From Verrucomicrobiales bacterium (lineage in GTDB: Bacteria; Verrucomicrobiota; Verrucomicrobiia; Limisphaerales; UBA11358): 64,000 nt of DNA. The DNA lies in the NCBI GenBank assembly GCA_028712475.1, contig JAQTQB010000004.1:131368-195367 (forward strand). Reading direction: 5' to 3'. A model generated the notes under the pieces. That model saw only the letters and a program-made list of their open reading frames with translations, did no database searches and was not told the DNA's origin. Numbering within the stretch: position 1 is the first letter of the stretch; each line of letters starts with the position of its first letter. A program made the translations under genes and the position numbers. Shown here in pieces: positions 38,239 through 46,352 of the stretch.

Positions 38239-39168
38239 TTATTTGGAGAGGTCCGCCAGCGCGCCGCGCAGTTCGGGAAATTGAAATTTGAACCCCGAAG
38301 CCAGCAATTTTCCCGGCACGACGTAACGGCTTTTGATGAGCAATTCCGTCTCCGTCCGCAGAAAAAATGCGCCGACTTCCAGCATCCATTCTTCAGCCGG
38401 AAGACCAAACGGAGCGCCGCACGCTTCACGAATTAGTTTCATCGTTTCGTGATTCGGCAGCGGATTGGGCGCGGCGAAATTGACCGGCCCGCTCATGTCG
38501 TCATGGATGATGAGCCATTCAACCGCGCGGCAAAAATCTTCCTGATGAATCCATGAAACAAATTGTCGGCCACCGCCCATTTTCCCACCGAGACCAAGCC
38601 GCGCAAGCCGTCGCAACACGGGAAACACGCCGCCGTCCCTGCCAAAAACGAGTGTGATGCGCATGGCGACTTTGCGCGTGTTTGGCGTCCGCGCCTCATT
38701 CAGCGCGCGTTCCCACTCGCGGATTACTTCGATGGAAAATTCGTCCTTCGCTTCCGCCGTCGCGCCGACTTCGCCCTCCTCGTCCATCGGCGTGTTGAAC
38801 GTATGCTTGTAAAGCGTCGCCGAACTGGCGTTGAGCCACACGCGCGGCGGCCGCTTGCACTTCGCAATCGCTTCGCCCAAACCGCGCGTCGAATCCACCC
38901 GCGAAGCTATGATGGCTTTGCGATTGGCCTCGGTGTAACGGCAATCCACGGACTTGCCCGCCAGATTGATGACCACTTCCGCGCCGTCCACAAACTTCGC
39001 CCATTCGCCCAAAGATTTTGCGTCCCAGAAAATTTCCTCCACGCCGTCACCGCGCTCGCGCGGCGAACGCGTCAGGACGACAACTTCGCAATCGCGCTGG
39101 ATAAATTTCTTCGCCAGGGCATTGCCGAGAAAACCGCTGCCACCGGCGAGGATGATTCGCTTTTTCAT
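38239..39168 (-). CDS. TIGR01777-type NAD-dependent epimerase/SDR
   Basis: ILAGGSGFLGNALAKKF, VINLAGKSVDCRYTEANRKAIIASRVDSTR. Confidence 0.9.
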   Translation of the reverse strand: MKKRIILAGGSGFLGNALAKKFIQRDCEVVVLTRSPRERGDGVEEIFWDAKSLGEWAKFVDGAEVVINLAGKSVDCRYTEANRKAIIASRVDSTRGLGEAIAKCKRPPRVWLNASSATLYKHTFNTPMDEEGEVGATAEAKDEFSIEVIREWERALNEARTPNTRKVAMRITLVFGRDGGVFPVLRRLARLGLGGKMGGGRQFVSWIHQEDFCRAVEWLIIHDDMSGPVNFAAPNPLPNHETMKLIREACGAPFGLPAEEWMLEVGAFFLRTETELLIKSRYVVPGKLLASGFKFQFPELRGALADLSK

Positions 39169-39971
39169 ATAGTTGTCCTTTCAGAAACAATGAGCCGTCC
39201 ACGCGCCTGCCATTCGTGGGCAATCCCGCGCATAAGGAAAGCACTGTCAAATTTTGCGGAACCAGATGGAAACAATTCTGTGTTTCCAAAAAGGCTCGAA
39301 GCGACGTGCTCAACAGCCAAAGGCTCCATCCGCCATTCGCGGCAGACTAATTCCAGACCATCAAACTCGCCATGCATCGGACGGGCAGACCAGCCTAATG
39401 CACCGCCGTGAAAAAAATCCGAAGCCTCGGCAAGCGAATTGAAAACCGATCCGCCCGGCATTCCGTCTATCACCCGCGCCGCCACACGAACGAACGCCTC
39501 GCCGTCCTCGCTCTGCATTTCCAGTTTGAAGTGATTTTCCGTTTCATTGATTTCAAATTTCGCGGCGTGATGTATGCCGGGAAAAACCTTGCCGCCAACC
39601 AGCCGATTCAGCGACGCATTCGTGTCGCGGCGCGGAATAAAAACACCCTCACGCGTCGCGCCGTCTTCATCCCATTCCACGGCGATGCGATGTGCGGCAT
39701 TTTCCGAAGTCAATCCGCCAAATGCGGGCAGGAAGGCCGGGCGGATTCCGCCGAGCCGAATGAGACAAATGCCAGCCATGCCCCAACCACTGACCAACTT
39801 TGGGCGGAACGGCGGCGGCAACAATCGGGCAAGCATATCAGGCTCGCAGCGAAAATTGACAAGCATCCTGCGCTCAATTATTCCGCTTACCACCGGCAGA
39901 TGAAAAAGTGGTTGATGAATCGTGAATGAATTTGCGTTATTCATCCCTTGCCTCCTTTCCACGCAACCCAT
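39165..39971 (-). CDS. DUF2071/acetoacetate-decarboxylase-like protein
   Basis: ERRMLVNFRCEPDMLARLLPPPFRPKLVSGWGMAGICLIRLG. Confidence 0.7.
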   Translation of the reverse strand: MGCVERRQGMNNANSFTIHQPLFHLPVVSGIIERRMLVNFRCEPDMLARLLPPPFRPKLVSGWGMAGICLIRLGGIRPAFLPAFGGLTSENAAHRIAVEWDEDGATREGVFIPRRDTNASLNRLVGGKVFPGIHHAAKFEINETENHFKLEMQSEDGEAFVRVAARVIDGMPGGSVFNSLAEASDFFHGGALGWSARPMHGEFDGLELVCREWRMEPLAVEHVASSLFGNTELFPSGSAKFDSAFLMRGIAHEWQARGRLIVSERTTI

Positions 39972-40366
39972 GCATAAATAACTGGCAAATAGACAAAGAC
40001 GATGTTGATCGCATGATAACCAAGCCGCCGGGGAAAATTTGTCAAATAAGGCCGCATATCAAAAATAAAAGTCCCGGCAATCAGCCTGATTGTCCAAAAC
40101 ACAGCGAAGAACGCGCAGAGAGCACGGGCCAGATTGCCGCCTGCCGCAAGCGTATCGGCAAATGTGACGGTGATGACGCCAAAACTCACCAAACAAAGTC
40201 CGATGAAAGAATAATAGACCCAAAACAGTTGCCGGATAAATGGCGGCAGCGCGGCGAGATGCGTTCGCATATTGACGACTCGCGGCATAAGCGCACCCGC
40301 ACACATCAATCCAAGATGCAGCACACCGGCGATTTGAAGCAACAAGGTCAGGTTTGGCGTTTTCAT
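39941..40366 (-). CDS. Small membrane protein of unknown function
   Basis: About 4 hydrophobic segments; between the DCC-MBOAT and DUF2071 genes. Confidence 0.65.
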   Translation of the reverse strand: MKTPNLTLLLQIAGVLHLGLMCAGALMPRVVNMRTHLAALPPFIRQLFWVYYSFIGLCLVSFGVITVTFADTLAAGGNLARALCAFFAVFWTIRLIAGTFIFDMRPYLTNFPRRLGYHAINIVFVYLPVIYAWVAWKGGKG

Positions 40367-40373
40367 TTTTCTT

Positions 40374-41636
40374 TCAGGTTGCGCCGATGGCTTGAAGCAT
40401 CGGCAGGATTACGTTGCGGACAAAAATTGGATGAAAAAGCCAGAAGGCAGGGCCGACGGTGCAAATTGCCGTGAACAGCCAGCCGCGCCAGCCACGCCCA
40501 AATCCAAGCCAGTTCGCAAAAGTTGTGCGTTCGAAAACCACGCCGAGTCCTTGGATCAAAAAATACGCCGTCGGCAAACCGTAGCCGCCGCGCGCAGGCA
40601 GCGAGATGATAAAATCGTGGATCAATCCAGAAAGTAAAAACACAAGGATCGTCGCCACCGTTGCCCCGCATTTTCGCAACAATGGCCGGAAGGCAAAATC
40701 ATTCACCAGAATATGAAAAGCTGCGTTCCAGCGTCGTCCCCAAAAATCGGCCAGCGACGTTGACCGCAACGGTTCGCGCATAATGGGCTGGGCGCTCACC
40801 CCGGCTCTCTGCCAGACCAGCGCAAGCAGTTGGAACAATCCAAAGTGCAGGCACAGGATGAATCCTACCATGCTAATCCAGCCAGCAGCCAGGGGCTGCG
40901 TTCCAAGAAAGCGGCGAGCCACTAACCAGATCAAAACAACACCGAGAAAAATTTTGCCTGCCGCCAGCAGCCAGTCGCCCGGTTTTGGCGCAATAACATT
41001 GCGCTTGCCGCGAAGAAAATTCCTTGCATCCATGCCAACCCAGACGAACAAATATCCGAGAGAAATAAATCTGTTTACGCCGTGGATTTGCCGTAACGCC
41101 CTTCGCCATGTCAGCCATTTGCAGCTGGAAAAAATCGAGAACGCCAGCAGCCACATGAAAATCCACGCCGGTAGAAAATCCCTCGTGAAGACAATCAGCG
41201 GCGGCAAAAAAAACAAAGGCAGCCAGTCGCTGATTTGATTTTGCTTTGGAATCTCGCAAGCGCCGTTCAAGCAGTGCCGGTTCACGGCAATCCAGCGATA
41301 GCCGGACCGGAACAAAAACTTCACGCCGGGAACCTGCGCCAGCGCGAACAGCGGCATTGCCCACCAGATTCGTCGCGCGATTTGCACCAACGCATCCGCG
41401 CCTCCGTAAATCCGTCCGTCCTCCACCAGTAATTTCATCTCGGCCAGCGGCTCGCCTGTATTCAAGCCGATCCTTTGTTGCACCCATGCCGTTTGCAACG
41501 GCGCGAGACCGAAATGATAGCGGTGCAGCGTCGGCGCGAACCGTGCGACGGCGTTGAGGCAAAGCGGACACTCGCCGTCGTAAAGCACCCAGCTTTGCGC
41601 CGTTTCAATCGTTCGTTCTGGAATTGCAGCATTCAC
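40374..41636 (-). CDS. DCC (DUF393) domain fused to wax-synthase-like MBOAT membrane domain
   Basis: N-terminal WVLYDGECPLCLNAVARF (DCC); C-terminal LADFWGRRWNAAFHILVNDFAFRPLLRKCG...FLLSGLIHDFIISLPARGGYG (wax-synthase-like). Confidence 0.8.
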   Translation of the reverse strand: MNAAIPERTIETAQSWVLYDGECPLCLNAVARFAPTLHRYHFGLAPLQTAWVQQRIGLNTGEPLAEMKLLVEDGRIYGGADALVQIARRIWWAMPLFALAQVPGVKFLFRSGYRWIAVNRHCLNGACEIPKQNQISDWLPLFFLPPLIVFTRDFLPAWIFMWLLAFSIFSSCKWLTWRRALRQIHGVNRFISLGYLFVWVGMDARNFLRGKRNVIAPKPGDWLLAAGKIFLGVVLIWLVARRFLGTQPLAAGWISMVGFILCLHFGLFQLLALVWQRAGVSAQPIMREPLRSTSLADFWGRRWNAAFHILVNDFAFRPLLRKCGATVATILVFLLSGLIHDFIISLPARGGYGLPTAYFLIQGLGVVFERTTFANWLGFGRGWRGWLFTAICTVGPAFWLFHPIFVRNVILPMLQAIGAT

Positions 41637-41647
41637 AAAAATTCAAA

Positions 41648-42181
41648 TCATTTCCCTATGCCCAGCAGTTTCTGAATTTTGCCGCCGAGCTTCACAAATT
41701 TCGTCAACGCACTCGTCGGCCAGCTTCGGATTTGCTCATACCATTCGTTTGTCGTCTCAAAAAATCCCGCGAGGTCGCGGAGACGCTGCTCGGTGTATTT
41801 GCCGGTGGCGGAATCTTCCTTCGCCTTGGCGATGCACTCTCGCAAGACTGCCAGCGTCGGGTCAATCTCCCGCTTCTTTCGCTCGTCCAGCACGATGCGG
41901 AATGTCTCCCACACGTCCGGCAGCGCCTCGAAATGGTCGCGCTTGTCACCCATCACATGCACGAGCTTCACGATGCGCCAGCCCTGTAATTCCTTGAGGC
42001 TGTTGCTGACATTTGAACGCGCCACCGCCAGCGTGTCGCTGATCTCCTCGGCATTGAGCGGCTTGGGCGTGATGTAAAGCAGCGCGTGGATCTGCGCGAC
42101 GGTGCGGTTGATGCCCCACTTGGTTCCCATCTCGCCCCAATGCAGGATGAACTTCTGTTCGACCGGGCTTAGCTTATTCAT
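41648..42181 (-). CDS. GbsR/MarR-type transcriptional regulator
   Basis: HWGEMGTKWGINRTVAQIHALLYITPKPLNAEEISDTLAVARSNVSNSLKELQGWRIVK; start MNKLSPVEQKF at 42181 preferred. Confidence 0.88.
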   Translation of the reverse strand: MNKLSPVEQKFILHWGEMGTKWGINRTVAQIHALLYITPKPLNAEEISDTLAVARSNVSNSLKELQGWRIVKLVHVMGDKRDHFEALPDVWETFRIVLDERKKREIDPTLAVLRECIAKAKEDSATGKYTEQRLRDLAGFFETTNEWYEQIRSWPTSALTKFVKLGGKIQKLLGIGK

Positions 42182-42192
42182 AATTCTTTTAT

Positions 42193-42217
42193 TTCTGTCA
42201 CAACAGAATTTACAGAA
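42193..42217. promoter_or_regulatory. Candidate operator upstream of the GbsR-type regulator
   Basis: TTCTGT-CACA-ACAGAA inverted repeat plus a further ACAGAA half-site (42212-42217). Confidence 0.4.
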
Positions 42218-42263
42218 TATAAGGAATATCGTCAAGCTGATTTTTGAAGAAAACTGCGTCCGG

Positions 42264-42713
42264 TCAAGCGGGTGTATGAATCAAGCCGAGCTGCGGAAGG
42301 TTGGCCTGGGTCAATGGGTTGACCTTGAAATCGTGTAATTCGAGTTGGCCGAGCCAGCTTTGAATCAACGCCTGCACCCGTTCCAAGTCCAACTGCTCAT
42401 GGACGCGGGGATATTTTCCCAGGTTCGCCTGGGACAGCTTGAACAGCGCGGCGGACGGACGCAGCCGGTTCTTTTGCAGATGCACAAATGCACCGGCAAG
42501 CTGGATGAGCCCCTTGTAAAAATTTCCGTTCGCTCCGTGGCGGTCGGGCAGCCACAAATTTTCCAGCACATCGTGCGCCTCGTAAAAAAGCTGGCGGTTG
42601 AAGCAGTCGAAATATCCGAGGTAATGCGCGTCGAGTTCCCGTCCCTGGAAGGATTCGATCATCGCGGCGATGCGGGCGCTTTTATGGCTCACCGGTTCAG
42701 GATAAAGTCCCAT
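42264..42713 (-). CDS. DUF309-type protein
   Basis: FNRQLFYEAHDVLENLWLPDRHGANGNFYKGLIQLAGAFVHLQKNR; start at 42713 inferred. Confidence 0.8.
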   Translation of the reverse strand: MGLYPEPVSHKSARIAAMIESFQGRELDAHYLGYFDCFNRQLFYEAHDVLENLWLPDRHGANGNFYKGLIQLAGAFVHLQKNRLRPSAALFKLSQANLGKYPRVHEQLDLERVQALIQSWLGQLELHDFKVNPLTQANLPQLGLIHTPA

Positions 42714-42780
42714 GCCCAAAGTCCAAAGGCTAAAGTCGTGCCGGCTTGACGCTGCTCCGTGTCCCGGTAAAGTCCAGCCC

Positions 42781-43875
42781 ATGAATCTTGGCAAGCTTTT
42801 CTTCACGAGCGCATTCGCCTTCACTGTCGGCATCCTCATCAGTGGTTGCGCCTCGCCGCGCGGCGACGCCAGCCAGCCCATGCTTTCCGTCCTCGCGCAG
42901 TTTGAAAACGCCCCGGCCAAAGGCCCGGCTGAAGCCGACAATCCCGTCCGCCCGCTTCCGGGCAACGGCACGAACGCCGCCATGACCATGGAATCATTGC
43001 CCGGCAATGGGCTCGCGCAACATCCTTTCCTCTATTACGGCGAAGGCAACAACGTCCTTTACGTCGTCAATCACGGAAAGGTTGTCTGGACTTACGCCTT
43101 CCCCAAGGGCGGCGAGATTGACGACGCCTGGATGCTTTCCAACGGCCACATCATCTGCACCGTGATGAACCATTGTTACGAAGTCACGCCGCAGAAAAAA
43201 ATCGTCTGGGCCTACGACTGTCCCGCCAACACGGAAGTTCACGCACTTCAACCCGTCGGCCTCGATAAGGTCATGATTGTCCAGAACGGCCTTCCGCCCC
43301 GCCTGTTCATCTTGGATAAAAAAGACAACTCTGTCGTCATGAAGCACGAACTCTCCGTCACCAATGCCGCCGATCCCAAAAGCGTCCACCTCCAGTCCCG
43401 CAACTGCCGCCTCACCGCGCAGGGCACTTACCTGATCACTTTCCTCAAAGGCGTGCGCGTGGTTGAATACGATAAAGATTGGAAAGAAATCTCGACCCTC
43501 AAAGCCGAAACTCCATGGAACGCCATCCGCCTGAAAAACGGCAACACCCTCATCCCCGGCGACGACCATGCCTGCGTCCACGAACTGAATCCGAAGGGCG
43601 AAATCGTCTGGGCCATCGAGAAGAACGACCTGCCCGGCATTGAACTCCGTGACATCCAGTCAGCGAACCGCCTTGCCAACGGCAACACCGTGTTCTGCAA
43701 TCGCGCCTGGGGCGCAGGCGGCAACCGTTTCCGCGTCGTGCAAGTCATCGAAGTCACACCCGATAAAAAAGTCGTCTGGGCGCTGCGCGACTGGAACCAT
43801 CTCGGCTCCGCCACCGGCATCCAGCTCCTTGACCAGCCCGGCATCCCCGAAAAACCCGGCGACCTCCAGCGCTGA
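42781..43875 (+). CDS. Lipoprotein with PQQ-like beta-propeller
   Basis: Lipobox-like GILISGCAS; repeated KIVWAYD / EIVWAIE / KVVWALRD blades. Confidence 0.75.
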   Translation: MNLGKLFFTSAFAFTVGILISGCASPRGDASQPMLSVLAQFENAPAKGPAEADNPVRPLPGNGTNAAMTMESLPGNGLAQHPFLYYGEGNNVLYVVNHGKVVWTYAFPKGGEIDDAWMLSNGHIICTVMNHCYEVTPQKKIVWAYDCPANTEVHALQPVGLDKVMIVQNGLPPRLFILDKKDNSVVMKHELSVTNAADPKSVHLQSRNCRLTAQGTYLITFLKGVRVVEYDKDWKEISTLKAETPWNAIRLKNGNTLIPGDDHACVHELNPKGEIVWAIEKNDLPGIELRDIQSANRLANGNTVFCNRAWGAGGNRFRVVQVIEVTPDKKVVWALRDWNHLGSATGIQLLDQPGIPEKPGDLQR

Positions 43876-43900
43876 TTTTCATTCGAGGAAAATCTAAATC

Positions 43901-44644
43901 CTACTTTTTGACTGGGAGATCATTTTGCGGATTCAAAGGTTCACCGCGCAGTTTTGGCTGATCCGAAGCGAACAGAACGATCACCTTGACGTTGAAGGCG
44001 CGAAACAGGTCTTGGAAGCGCGTTTCAATCATTTGCTTCGCATCGCCAATCGCCAGGGTTGAATCCGCACTTTTGCGGGCCTGCGCCTTGAGCTGCATCA
44101 GAATCTGCCGGTGATCTTCCGTCGTGATTTTATTGATCACTCCATCCGCCGCCAGATAGTAGTTCGGCGCCGGGCTGGAGGATTCGAGGGATAATATCTT
44201 CGGCTCCGGCAGCGTGATGGTCACCACCCGGTTGGAAGCATCGTAAGAGGCGGAAAATTTGGCCGCCAGATCAAAGCCGATTTTCGCGACAAACGTCTGT
44301 TCCGCGATGATGCGCTTGTTGCTGCCCAGGTCGGTCTTGGAATAATCCACGATCTCCCGGATGTTCCGCTGCAACACAGCCAGTTCCGCGATCGGGGTGG
44401 CATCGCACACGGTGGATGAAGCCACCACATTGACCTGCGACTGAAAAATGGCCGTGAACGCTTCCGCCACCCTGTCAATTCCATGTTTCCCCAACTCTGC
44501 CACCTTGGCCACTCCATGACTTGCAAATGATCCCGCCGCCTCCACCCCTTTCTGCGCCGGCCGGGTCACGTTCAAATAGACGACCAGACCAACGATCAAC
44601 GCCAGCAGGGAAAGGCCGATAAAAAAGGACAGGATTTTATTCAT
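43901..44644 (-). CDS. DUF4230-type membrane-anchored protein
   Basis: N-terminal TM followed by ELAVLQRNIREIVDYSKTDLGSNKRIIAEQTFVAKIGFDL. Confidence 0.65.
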   Translation of the reverse strand: MNKILSFFIGLSLLALIVGLVVYLNVTRPAQKGVEAAGSFASHGVAKVAELGKHGIDRVAEAFTAIFQSQVNVVASSTVCDATPIAELAVLQRNIREIVDYSKTDLGSNKRIIAEQTFVAKIGFDLAAKFSASYDASNRVVTITLPEPKILSLESSSPAPNYYLAADGVINKITTEDHRQILMQLKAQARKSADSTLAIGDAKQMIETRFQDLFRAFNVKVIVLFASDQPKLRGEPLNPQNDLPVKK

Positions 44645-44660
44645 GAATTTCCGTTAGAAA

Positions 44661-44975
44661 TCAGATGTTCAATCGCTCCGCCAACGCATCCAAAACTTGA
44701 TTCATTTCTGCTTCGGTCAAAGCGCCCGGCTTGCGTTCCAACCTCACGGTCGAAACGCTCTGGATTTGCTGCAAATGAAACGCGCCGGGTTTTAGAAATG
44801 GTTTGGGGATGGAAAGTTCCCAGCGATTACCCCGCAAAGAAGTTGTGTGGAGCAGAACCGTGACAAGATCGAGTTCGTCATCCGCAGGATTGCCCGTGAG
44901 CAGCAGCGCGGGACGCACTTTGGCCGCCAGCCCGAAATCCACCTGCCAGACCTCACCGCTGCTGATGGCGCGCAT
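44661..44975 (-). CDS. MazF/PemK-type toxin
   Basis: SSGEVWQVDFGLAAKVRPALLLTGN...VTVLLHTTSLRG. Confidence 0.85.
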   Translation of the reverse strand: MRAISSGEVWQVDFGLAAKVRPALLLTGNPADDELDLVTVLLHTTSLRGNRWELSIPKPFLKPGAFHLQQIQSVSTVRLERKPGALTEAEMNQVLDALAERLNI

Positions 44976-45141
44976 CTTCCTCCTCCATGCGGTCGAGCAT
45001 CATCGCGCCTTCCAAAGCGGCCTGGTCGCAAAGCGCAACCTCCACATTTTCCGCCGCCAGTTCTGACAACTTGCGCCGCACCGCCCGCCGTTCGGCCTCG
45101 GTCAACTTCGGCAACTCGCTCAAGATTTCAGTCGCGCTCAT
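44953..45141 (-). CDS. Cognate small antitoxin
   Basis: 62 aa, ILSELPKLTEAERRAVRRKLSEL; overlaps the toxin start. Confidence 0.7.
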   Translation of the reverse strand: MSATEILSELPKLTEAERRAVRRKLSELAAENVEVALCDQAALEGAMMLDRMEEEDARHQQR

Positions 45142-45150
45142 GCGAAGAAT

Positions 45151-45285
45151 CTACCGCCGATGAACCATGCTGGCAAGCCCGGCGGCAGCGCGCCTGGTGA
45201 ACACGATGCCGGAAATCAAAACCTCGTCGCCGACTTTCAGCGAGCGGATTTTTTCTTCGGTGAAGAGAACGGTAAGTTGGGGCAT
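45151..45285 (-). pseudogene. Truncated class I fumarase beta-domain, N-terminal remnant
   Basis: MPQLTVLFTEEKIRSLKVGDEVLISGIVFTRRAAAGLASMVHRR*: matches the start of fumarase beta (IRSLKVGDEVLxSGxxFTGRDAAH) then breaks off. Confidence 0.6.
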
Positions 45286-45296
45286 GGCAAATTTAA

Positions 45297-45539
45297 TCAG
45301 GCCTTGTGTAACGGTTTGTCATTTAGCGCAAATGCGGATTGTCCGGCCATCTGCCGTTCCTTTTCTGCTACCAGTTCGCGCAGCCCTGCGGCTGAACGAA
45401 TAACCTTCCGTCCCGCTGTTTCCTCGGCGACGGCAATCGCGCCCAGCTTCGCAAAATAAGCCTCCGGAGCGGCAGCCATCTCACGCGACAACTTGTCTTT
45501 GACGCGCCAGACCTCTTCAAGAATCGGATCAGCTTTCAT
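45297..45539 (-). CDS. Short antitoxin-like hypothetical protein
   Basis: 80 aa, MKADPILEEVWRVKDKLSREMAAAPEAYFAKLG. Confidence 0.5.
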   Translation of the reverse strand: MKADPILEEVWRVKDKLSREMAAAPEAYFAKLGAIAVAEETAGRKVIRSAAGLRELVAEKERQMAGQSAFALNDKPLHKA

Positions 45540-45558
45540 ACGGGAAGCCTCCGACGAC

Positions 45559-45801
45559 TCAAGCCGTTTGCAATTCGCGGGCGTGGGTGATTTCCCGTTT
45601 GTGAACCGGGCGGACTTGCCCGGCCTCCACCGTCACCACCGCTGCGGTGTATCCTTCCAGCGTCGTGAACTCGACTTCGTAGGCGAGGCCGTCGCGATAA
45701 ATATGCACGACCGTTCCCACGTCGCCAGCCTCCAAACCCTCGGCGGGCACGGCGGACTTCAGCACCACTCGTTCATGTTCTTTGATCATAATGCCTCTCA
45801 A
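45559..45801 (-). CDS. DUF4926-type protein
   Basis: MIKEHERVVLKSAVPAEGLEAGDVGTVVHIYRDGLAYEVEF. Confidence 0.7.
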   Translation of the reverse strand: MRGIMIKEHERVVLKSAVPAEGLEAGDVGTVVHIYRDGLAYEVEFTTLEGYTAAVVTVEAGQVRPVHKREITHARELQTA

Positions 45802-46136
45802 TCTTTGCGCGGATAAGCCGTGACCAATCTAGCCACATCCAATCCCCTGTCCACAATCCAAATCGTCTGCACCTGCGCGACTTTTCCGCCCGGCGATTCA
45901 ATCCACCCAACGATAACATATTTTCTTCCATGCGGCGACTCCGTGCTGCCGGCCACCTCTGCTGTTTGCGCCAAAGTCCGAAGTGCCGCCGCCAATGCTT
46001 CCCATTCCTCGCGCCGGAAACCCAGCTTGCCGAAAAACTCCGCCTTGCCGCCGTTGTCGGGATGCGCCGGGTTGAGCAGGTAATCCGCGACCTTCTCGCG
46101 CTCGACCACCAGCTTGTCTGTGTTCGGCAATTTCAT
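45798..46136 (-). CDS. DUF6883-type protein
   Basis: MKLPNTDKLVVEREKVADYLLNPAHPDNGGKAEFFGKLGF; overlaps the DUF4926 start. Confidence 0.7.
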   Translation of the reverse strand: MKLPNTDKLVVEREKVADYLLNPAHPDNGGKAEFFGKLGFRREEWEALAAALRTLAQTAEVAGSTESPHGRKYVIVGWIESPGGKVAQVQTIWIVDRGLDVARLVTAYPRKD

Positions 46137-46345
46137 TTAACAACGCGCCCGGCGAACCCGACGCCGGAAAGCAAAACCTCGGCGATGACTTCCTGCAAAA
46201 TCACACAGGCGAATAGCCCGCTCCGTTCCGCCCACCATTCGTTGGTGAGTTGCTGACGCCACGCCGTCACCGGCTCACGGCTGGGCCGCGCCACCAGATA
46301 GCTCACCACGCTCGTCTCGATGTAAACAGATTCCATCTTGTTCAA
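46133..46345 (-). pseudogene. Truncated PIN-domain protein with a fumarase-beta-like tail
   Basis: MESVYIETSVVSYLVARPSREPVTAWRQQLTNEWWAERSGLFACVILQEVIAE then VLLSGVGFAGRVVK*; the tail resembles the fumarase fragment at 45151-45285. Confidence 0.5.
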
Positions 46346-46352
46346 GACTCAC

